Below, piece after piece: positions 1 to 5,203 of a stretch of DNA of 6,658 bases. Positions within the stretch are counted from its first letter, which is position 1. Every line of letters begins with the position of its first letter. This DNA is from an uncultured bacterium (GTDB taxonomy: Bacteria > Planctomycetota > Phycisphaerae > Phycisphaerales > UBA1924): contig CALKYH010000009.1 of assembly GCA_938003595.1 (NCBI GenBank), forward strand, positions 1-6,658, in the 5' to 3' direction. A model generated the notes under the pieces. It worked only from the letters and a program-made list of their open reading frames with translations. It ran no database searches and was not told the DNA's origin. A program made the translations under genes and the position numbers.

Positions 1-426
1 TTCATCTTCGGGGTGGTGTCGCTGACCTCGGTGTTCCTGGTGTTCGCGATCTTCTGGGCCATGGTCTCGGAGAAGACGCGCGATGTCGGGATCCTGCGCG
101 CGGTGGGCGCCGGGCGGATGGGCGTGGCGTGGCTGTTCCTGCGCTACGGGCTGACGCTGGGCGTGGTCGGCGCGCTGTGCGGCGGGGCGCTGGCGTACAC
201 GATCATCCGGAACATCAACCCGATCCACGAGTGGCTGGGCTCGGCGCTGGGGGTCTATGTGTGGGACCCTCGGGTGTACTACTTCTCGACGATCCCGAAC
301 GAGGTGGACCCTGTCCGCGCGGTGATGGTGATCGCGACGGGCGTGCTGTGCGCCGTGGTGGGCGCGCTGCTGCCGGCGACGAAGGCCGCGCGGATGGACC
401 CCGTGAGGGCGCTGCGCTGGGAGTGA
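1..426 (+). CDS. LolC/LolE-type (FtsX-fold) ABC transporter permease, C-terminal part, 5' end outside window
   Basis: The reading frame is open from base 1 and gives 141 residues, so the start lies upstream of the window. Three hydrophobic segments (about residues 1-22, 45-68 and 105-126) match the last three membrane helices of the FtsX/MacB permease fold. Between the first two is the cytoplasmic E-K-T-R-D-V-G-I-L-R-A-V-G-A segment (24-37), the coupling-helix region typical of this family. The periplasmic loop with V-Y-Y-F-S-T-I-P-N-E-V (92-102) and the A-A-R-M-D-P-V-R-A-L tail (129-138) resemble LolC/LolE, which release lipoproteins from the inner membrane. The next gene, one base downstream, encodes the matching ATPase. 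The missing N-terminal half prevents a choice between LolC, LolE or another lipoprotein/lipid exporter. Family assignment is confident; substrate is inferred. Confidence 0.9.
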   Translation, partial: FIFGVVSLTSVFLVFAIFWAMVSEKTRDVGILRAVGAGRMGVAWLFLRYGLTLGVVGALCGGALAYTIIRNINPIHEWLGSALGVYVWDPRVYYFSTIPNEVDPVRAVMVIATGVLCAVVGALLPATKAARMDPVRALRWE

Positions 427-427
427 C

Positions 428-1207
428 ATGACCACGGCGACCGCGACGAGTCTGACGGACGCGCCCCCGACGAACACGGGGCCGATCCTCCGCGCGCAGG
501 GGGTGCACAAGACCTACAAGCTCGGGCGGGTGCGGGTGCCGGTGCTGCGCGGGGCGTCGATCGATGTGCGCGAGGGCGAGTGGGTGGCGATCCTCGGGGC
601 GTCGGGCTCGGGCAAGTCCACCCTGCTGCACCTGCTGGGCGGGCTGGACCGACCGGACGAGCGCACGGCGGCCGGCGCGCCGGGCGGGACGATCGAGTTC
701 CAGGGCCGCCCGCTGCGGGAGCGCTCGGCGCGCGAGCTGGACCGCTACCGCGGCAGGAGCGTGGGGTTCGTGTTCCAGTTCTACCACCTGCTGCCGGAGC
801 TGAGCGCGCTGGAGAACACGCTGGTCGCGGCGATGGCGGGGATGGGACGGAGCGCGTACCGCGCCGAGCACGCGGCGCTGCGCGAACGGGCTCGGGACCT
901 GCTCACGGCGTTCGGGCTGGGCGAGCGGCTGGCGCACAGGCCCAACGAACTGTCCGGCGGCGAGCGCCAGCGCGTGGCGATCGCCCGGGCGCTGGTGAAC
1001 CGACCCGCCGTGCTGCTGGCCGACGAGCCGACGGGCAACCTCGACCGCAAGACGGGCGACGCGATCCTGGAGGTCGTGGCGACCCTGCACCGCGAGCAGC
1101 GCCAGACGATCGTGATGGTGACGCACGACGCGACGATCGCCGCGCGTGCCGACCGCGTGGTGCACCTGGTGGACGGCGTGGTCGCGACCGCGCCGGTCTC
1201 GGCCTGA
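428..1207 (+). CDS. lolD: LolD-type ABC transporter ATP-binding protein
   Basis: A complete 259-aa ATPase that would energise the adjacent permease for lipoprotein or similar lipid-linked cargo release. All ABC motifs are intact: Walker A G-A-S-G-S-G-K-S-T (57-65), Q-loop glutamine 117, signature L-S-G-G-E (175-179), Walker B V-L-L-A-D-E (195-200, catalytic Glu200), D-loop N-L-D (204-206) and switch His233. The stretch F-Q-F-Y-H-L-L-P-E-L-S-A-L-E-N after the Q-loop and H-L-L-G-G-L-D after Walker A are characteristic of the LolD/MacB branch. It is slightly longer than the usual 225-235 aa because of a Thr/Ala-rich N-terminal extension (about 1-18) and a small Ala/Gly-rich insert near 79-87. 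The ATG is one base after the permease stop, with GGGAG at 419-423 as a rather close ribosome site, so the genes are translationally linked. LolD is the best fit; a generic MacB-type exporter ATPase is the alternative. Confidence 0.92.
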   Translation: MTTATATSLTDAPPTNTGPILRAQGVHKTYKLGRVRVPVLRGASIDVREGEWVAILGASGSGKSTLLHLLGGLDRPDERTAAGAPGGTIEFQGRPLRERSARELDRYRGRSVGFVFQFYHLLPELSALENTLVAAMAGMGRSAYRAEHAALRERARDLLTAFGLGERLAHRPNELSGGERQRVAIARALVNRPAVLLADEPTGNLDRKTGDAILEVVATLHREQRQTIVMVTHDATIAARADRVVHLVDGVVATAPVSA

Positions 1208-1225
1208 CCTGCACGACTGTTGGGA

Positions 1226-3343
1226 TCAGTGATCGGTCAGAGCGCGATGCGCCTCGACGGAGCAGCGCACGGCCCCGTTGCGCCGCTGGCTCTCGCTCGA
1301 GAGGATGGCGACGATCTCGATGTCTTCGCCGAGGGCGTCGGTGAACGAGGCGGCCGCGGCCTCGTCCAGGGGCGCGAAGAGGCCGCCCCAGGCGGGCATC
1401 AGGTAGCGCCCGGGCTCGTGGAGGCCGTTGAGATAGTTCACGCCGCGCTCGCCGTCGGAGAGACTGGGAATACGGACGACCGTCATGCCCAGGGCCTCGA
1501 GCTTGCCGATGAGGGCTTCGCGCTCGGCGTCGCGTGCGGCGATGGAGGCGGTGTAGGCGAGAGTCTCCTCGGTGGGGTCCTCGCCCGGCAGCACGGGCAC
1601 ACGCGAGGCGATGATGTCGAGCGCGAGCAGGAAGCGCTGCAGGTTGCCGGCGCCCAGGTCGCCCGGGCCAGCGGAGAATTCCTGCGCGAACAGCTCCGGG
1701 AAGTGGGTGAACTGGCGGACGCCGCCGACCATGAGCAGCAGGTCGTTCCAGCCGCCCTCGTCGATGAGCGTGAGCGTGCGCTCCACCATGTCGGGCTCGA
1801 TCGACCCGGTGCGGGCCATGACCTGCATGCCCTCGCGCAGGATGATCTTGCACGCGGCCTCGGAGTCGTTCACAAACGCGATGAGCCGGCCGTCCACGGC
1901 GCGGATGGTGACCTCGAAGTCCAGGTGGAATGAGACGGCCGGGATCACCTCGCAGCGATCGACGCCGAACTCGACGCGGAAGGCCTCCAGCGCCTGCTCG
2001 GGCGTGAGGCCGAGCGCGGTGTTGCGGAGGACCTGCGCCTCGCCGATGAGCATGATCCGCTCGCCGGAAGCTGGATCCACGACGGTGAGCAGGTCGCCGC
2101 CCTGGAAGAGCAGGGCGGAGGGCACGACGCGACGGCCGGCGAGCGCCAGCCCGTCGAGCAGGAAGGCGTCGCCCTGCATGTAGCGCGAGCCGAGTTCGCC
2201 CAGCGAGGCGTAGCGCGGCGCGAGCGACGCGGGGCCGACCTCGCGGACGCCGTCGCCCGTCATGCCGTAGACGCGCCCGGGCTTGGCGTTGTCCTGCGCC
2301 CACTGGGTGATCTTCTCGAGCTCCTCGACGACGGCGACGATGCGCCCGTCGCGCTGTAGCGGCCACTGCTTGCCGACATCGACGAAGGTGTCCACGAACT
2401 CGGGCTCGATGCTGACGGTGAAGTCCACCTCCGGCATCGCGGCGACGAGCTGGCGGAGGATGTCGATGGAGCCGCCGTCGCCGGGGGCGAGCCAGTCGTC
2501 TCCCCGGGTGAGCTGGAGGCGGAGCTTCTCGATCGCCGCCTCGCCGCTCTCGGAGTCGGCGATGAAGCCGGGGAGCGAAGGCCGCCACCGGAACGCCGCG
2601 CCTTGCAGCGTGGGGCGAAGGTCCGAGGCGCTGCGCCCGGCGCGGATCTGCTCGCCGATCCACTCGATGACGCCCGCGCCCTTGATTCCCTCGGTCTCGA
2701 GGCTGAAACAGGCGAGCAGGTCGGTCGGGAGGCCGATGCGGCGCAGGGTCGCTTCGTCCGCGGCGGACTGATCGCCGAGCGATTCGATCGCAAGGGCCGT
2801 CGTCATCAGCAGGCCGTCGCCGGCGAGGCGCGACATCGCAATGCGGGAGGCCGCGGCCTCCGATCCGTCGGCGGGCTGACTGAAGGACCAGTCGCCGGGC
2901 TCAACGCCGAGCACGGGGGCGCGGAAGCCGCGGGCGGGGGGCACGCCGTCGGGCAGCGCATCGCGGAGGGCGCGGCGTGCGGCGTCGGGCTCGTTGCGGA
3001 TGATCACGATCGCGCTGTCGGGCGCGGGCTCTTTCGCCCGGGGCTGGGGCACACGCGCGGGCTCGGGCGCGGGGAAGTCCGGGTCGCGGACGACCTGACG
3101 GAAGTTCTCGGCGTAGGACTCGCGGAGCACACGCCCGGCGAAGCGCCGCAGGTAGCCCTCGGGCCAGCGCAGGTCGTCGATGGTCCAGGTCCCGACGGGC
3201 GCGGCCTCGATGTTGGCGACGACCTCGGCAGTGGCGGCGGCGCCGGGGTCGGCGGCGCCGTCCTGCGCGCGGAGCGTGGACGAGGCGGCAAGGCCCGCGG
3301 CCAGCGCCGCGCGAAGGGTCCATCGAAGGGGCGCGTTGTTCAT
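1226..3343 (-). CDS. Secreted pentein-fold protein, probable guanidino-group-modifying (deiminase-like) enzyme
   Basis: 705 aa. Residues 1-26 form a signal peptide (Arg-containing start, Ala/Leu-rich core, cleavage near L-R-A/Q). Residues about 300-490 and 615-705 show, in order, the motifs of the agmatine deiminase/peptidylarginine deiminase/amidinotransferase superfamily: W-A-Q-D (348-351, Asp351), F-Q-G-G-D (413-417), a conserved Asn441 followed by L-T-P-E-Q-A-L, the F-G-V-D strand-helix, H-L-D (473-475), V-N-Y-L-N-G (635-640), Y-L-M-P-A-W-G-G (647-654) and N-G-A-V-R-C (689-694). His473, Asp475 and Cys694 would be the catalytic residues, attacking the guanidinium carbon of arginine or a derivative. 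Family members are often about 350-400 aa; here there are about 270 extra N-terminal residues and a roughly 140-residue insertion between H-x-D and the Cys. No Shine-Dalgarno precedes the ATG; a promoter match suggests a leaderless mRNA. It lies 70 bases after a dockerin-tailed gene. Superfamily call is from motif reading; substrate is unknown, and an inactive or binding role remains possible. Confidence 0.7.
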   Translation of the reverse strand: MNNAPLRWTLRAALAAGLAASSTLRAQDGAADPGAAATAEVVANIEAAPVGTWTIDDLRWPEGYLRRFAGRVLRESYAENFRQVVRDPDFPAPEPARVPQPRAKEPAPDSAIVIIRNEPDAARRALRDALPDGVPPARGFRAPVLGVEPGDWSFSQPADGSEAAASRIAMSRLAGDGLLMTTALAIESLGDQSAADEATLRRIGLPTDLLACFSLETEGIKGAGVIEWIGEQIRAGRSASDLRPTLQGAAFRWRPSLPGFIADSESGEAAIEKLRLQLTRGDDWLAPGDGGSIDILRQLVAAMPEVDFTVSIEPEFVDTFVDVGKQWPLQRDGRIVAVVEELEKITQWAQDNAKPGRVYGMTGDGVREVGPASLAPRYASLGELGSRYMQGDAFLLDGLALAGRRVVPSALLFQGGDLLTVVDPASGERIMLIGEAQVLRNTALGLTPEQALEAFRVEFGVDRCEVIPAVSFHLDFEVTIRAVDGRLIAFVNDSEAACKIILREGMQVMARTGSIEPDMVERTLTLIDEGGWNDLLLMVGGVRQFTHFPELFAQEFSAGPGDLGAGNLQRFLLALDIIASRVPVLPGEDPTEETLAYTASIAARDAEREALIGKLEALGMTVVRIPSLSDGERGVNYLNGLHEPGRYLMPAWGGLFAPLDEAAAASFTDALGEDIEIVAILSSESQRRNGAVRCSVEAHRALTDH

Positions 3344-3349
3344 GGGGGC

Positions 3350-3377
3350 ATCGTAAGGGGGCGTGCGGGCCGGTCAA
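3350..3377 (-). promoter_or_regulatory. Candidate sigma70-type promoter giving a leaderless transcript of the deiminase-like gene
   Basis: Reading the - strand, TTGACC (3377-3372, five of six matches to the -35 consensus) is separated by 16 bases from TACGAT (3355-3350, four of six including the key TA...T positions). The -10 box ends 6 bases before the ATG at 3343, so transcription would be expected to begin at or within a base or two of the start codon. This agrees with the absence of any purine-rich ribosome site upstream of that ATG. Promoter matching by eye in GC-rich DNA is prone to error. Confidence 0.45.
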
Positions 3378-3413
3378 CGATCCCGACGCATCGCCCTGTC
3401 GATCGGTTCCCCG

Positions 3414-5048
3414 TTATTCGCACTGCTGGCCGAACACCGCGAGCAGGCTGTTCAGGTCCGCGAAGTCGTAGCCGGCGCCGAAGCCGCTCAGGACGATGTT
3501 CAGGTCGGCGAAGCCGACATAGCCGTCGTCGTCGAGGTCCCAGGCGAGCAGGCACGCGGGGCCCTGGCTCGCGACGACGGGGTCGGGGTCGATCCCGGGG
3601 CGGAAGAGGCCGAGCGTCGCGTGGACCGTGTCGGGCGGCGCATCGGCGGTGAACCAGAAGGTGTAGGTGGTGGCCCACCGCAGCGCGTTGGCGTTGGGGT
3701 TTTCGTCGAAGGCCTGCGTGGACCAGGTGACGGCGTGGTCGTCGCGGGCGAAGCTCCAGTCCGTCCCGTCCTGCGTCACCCCGCCGACGCCGTCGCCGGA
3801 GTGGTAATCCACATCGGAGAACCCGGCGTCGGTGACGGCGACGCTGGCCAGAACAGGGACGCGGAAGGACTGCGCGGCGCGGTCCGAGTTCTGGTTGAAG
3901 ATCGCGTAGCTGTAGGTCCAGGTGCCGTCGCCGTTGTCCTCGACATACGAACCGATGTGGAAGCGGCCCGAGTAGTAGGTGGAGCTCAGCGAGCCGTCGA
4001 GCATGAAGTTGCTGTCGTTGGGGACGATGGCGTCGACGGTCTCCACCGTGGGGACATAGAACTGCCACGCGTCGACGGGCGTCTTCATGCGCTGGGTCGA
4101 CCCGGAAAAAGTCGGGTTGCTCACCAGGTCGTCCGAGGGGTCTTCCGGCGTGCCGCCGTTGTTGTAGGAGATGACGAATCGCCGCCACGATTCGTTGTTG
4201 TTGTCGTTCTCGGCCTGCGAGTCCTGCCACTGCACGCCCTTGGTGACCACGAAGTAGATGGAGCTCGGCCAGAAGGCGGGATTCAGGTCCGAGAGGTGCA
4301 CCTGCAGGCGGCGCGAGAGCAGATTCTGCACGCCGGTTCCCCCAGCCGGCGGATAGGGGAAATAGCCCGAGGAGGGGCGCACCTGGAAGCGGGGTCCGAG
4401 GTTGCTCTGCTGACCCGCACGACCGGAGGTATATGGGTCGGAACAGTTCACCCCGAGGTAGGTCCCGTTCTGCGAGTCGCACCCCGGCGCGCAGAGCTGC
4501 TGACTGAGCGCGAAGAACAGGTGCTTCAGCCAGCTCTGCCCGATCTGACGCAGGACATTGTCCTGGATGCGGTAGAAGTTCTGGCCGAGCACAGGGTGCC
4601 GATTGACCTGATGGAACCACTCCAGCCGCTCGGTCCCGATGTTGCAGTTCGTCGTGCCCGCGGAGAACGCGTACATCCAGACGCCGGGCGACGCCTCGAA
4701 CTTGCCCCAGTTGGAGATGCCGTTGATGTCGCCGACGATCAGGTCGCCGCCGAGCGCGCCGCCGCGGCAGTCCGCGCAGCCATCCACGCTGTCCGCGTCC
4801 ACGAGCAGGTCGATGTCGGCGCCCGAGGCGGCGAGTTCGCGGAGGATTGCGGCGCCTTCCTCGGCGAGGCCGAGCGACTGGAGATAGCCGGCGAGGCGAA
4901 GGCGGGTGGAGACATCGGTCGGGTCCAGCGCCGCGGCGCCGTACAACTCGGCGAGGTTGTCCTCGACGGTCGGGCGTGCGACGGCGTGGGCGGCGAGCAG
5001 CAGCGTGCCGAGCGTCGCGGCGGCGAGCGGGCGGGGGTTTCGGCGCAT
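3414..5048 (-). CDS. Secreted uncharacterised protein with TPR-like N-terminus and C-terminal dockerin-like tail (paralogue 1)
   Basis: 544 aa. The ATG at 5048 was chosen because it follows a good GGAGG site by 6 bases and opens a clear signal peptide (M-R-R-N..., Leu/Ala core, A-V-A/R at 22-25); a longer open frame reaches back to 5345 but crosses the terminator and the neighbouring gene. Residues about 29-73 look like a TPR-type helical pair. Next comes C-A-D-C (91-94), then a conserved block with T-T-N-C-N-I-G (132-138), H-P-V-L-G-Q (151-156), I-G-Q-S-W-L-K-H (169-176), C-x3-C (186-190) and N-C-S-D-P-Y (201-206). Residues about 245-485 are rich in aromatic and Asn/Asp residues and look beta-rich. 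The C-terminus (496-544) has a D-L-D-D-D-G-x6-D calcium loop framed by Cys499 and Cys543, like the GC-type dockerin-like tails of Phycisphaerales. I recall similar proteins only as uncharacterised. Probably exported and surface-attached or assembled; function unknown. Confidence 0.85.
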   Translation of the reverse strand: MRRNPRPLAAATLGTLLLAAHAVARPTVEDNLAELYGAAALDPTDVSTRLRLAGYLQSLGLAEEGAAILRELAASGADIDLLVDADSVDGCADCRGGALGGDLIVGDINGISNWGKFEASPGVWMYAFSAGTTNCNIGTERLEWFHQVNRHPVLGQNFYRIQDNVLRQIGQSWLKHLFFALSQQLCAPGCDSQNGTYLGVNCSDPYTSGRAGQQSNLGPRFQVRPSSGYFPYPPAGGTGVQNLLSRRLQVHLSDLNPAFWPSSIYFVVTKGVQWQDSQAENDNNNESWRRFVISYNNGGTPEDPSDDLVSNPTFSGSTQRMKTPVDAWQFYVPTVETVDAIVPNDSNFMLDGSLSSTYYSGRFHIGSYVEDNGDGTWTYSYAIFNQNSDRAAQSFRVPVLASVAVTDAGFSDVDYHSGDGVGGVTQDGTDWSFARDDHAVTWSTQAFDENPNANALRWATTYTFWFTADAPPDTVHATLGLFRPGIDPDPVVASQGPACLLAWDLDDDGYVGFADLNIVLSGFGAGYDFADLNSLLAVFGQQCE

Positions 5049-5053
5049 GCGGG

Positions 5054-5060
5054 TCCTCCC
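5054..5060 (-). promoter_or_regulatory. Shine-Dalgarno site that fixes the start of paralogue 1
   Basis: The - strand reads GGGAGGA here, containing the canonical GGAGG (5059-5055), with 6 bases (GTC-rich complement ACCCGC, read from the A at 5054) before the ATG at 5048. This spacing and the signal peptide that begins at that ATG identify the true start. Confidence 0.8.
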
Positions 5061-5063
5061 GAG

Positions 5064-5093
5064 GGCGCCGCGGACCGGAACGGCCGCGGCGCC
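5064..5093 (-). promoter_or_regulatory. Leader hairpin in the 5' untranslated region of paralogue 1
   Basis: A perfect 10-bp inverted repeat, GGCGCCGCGG (5064-5073) and CCGCGGCGCC (5084-5093), flanks a 10-base spacer that can itself pair CCG with CGG around a GAA loop after one unpaired base. The structure ends three bases upstream of the Shine-Dalgarno site. If the candidate promoter just upstream is correct, the transcript would begin within a few bases of the hairpin's first arm, as for 5'-terminal stem-loops that protect mRNAs. There is no T-tract after it, so it is not a terminator. Function is inferred. Confidence 0.45.
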
Positions 5094-5097
5094 GACC

Positions 5098-5125
5098 ATG
5101 GTAATCCCCGATGGCCGAGGCACAA
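5098..5125 (-). promoter_or_regulatory. Weak candidate promoter of paralogue 1
   Basis: On the - strand, TTGTGC (5125-5120) lies 16 bases from TACCAT (5103-5098). Matches to consensus are only three of six and four of six, but the spacing and the TTGnnC / TACnAT pattern repeat those of the candidate upstream of the deiminase-like gene. Initiation would fall near 5091, giving a leader of about 43 bases. The upstream terminator makes some promoter in this gap necessary. Confidence 0.3.
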
Positions 5126-5139
5126 GAACGGCGCGGGCC

Positions 5140-5173
5140 AAAAAAGACGACGCCCGGCCGAGGCCGGGCGTCG
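5140..5173 (-). terminator. Strong intrinsic terminator after paralogue 2
   Basis: The arms CGACGCCCGGCC (5148-5159) and GGCCGGGCGTCG (5162-5173) are perfectly complementary over 12 bp and would form an 11-bp stem with a four-base loop. Read on the - strand, the stem is followed at once by TCTTTTTT (5147-5140). It starts about 30 bases after the stop codon of the upstream gene and separates the two paralogues into different transcription units. The opposite side lacks a T-tract, so it acts in one direction only. Confidence 0.9.
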
Positions 5174-5203
5174 CGAAAGACTGCTGCAAACGATCGAGGC
5201 GAA

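Noticed and set aside
1224..1234. GATCA-G-TGATC palindrome over the stop codon of the deiminase-like gene
   Set aside because: Only five base pairs with a one-base centre; too short for a terminator and not repeated elsewhere that I could see.
3344..3413. Possible terminator between paralogue 1 and the deiminase-like gene
   Set aside because: Only imperfect pairing around GATCGAC and GTCGGGATC with a bulge, and no T-tract on either strand.
215..3652. Other long overlapping frames on both strands opposite or within the ABC and deiminase-like genes (for example 215-1165 -, 903-2663 -, 2603-3652 +)
   Set aside because: They are Arg/Ala/Pro-rich, lack recognisable motifs, and overlap genes with complete conserved motif sets in another frame.
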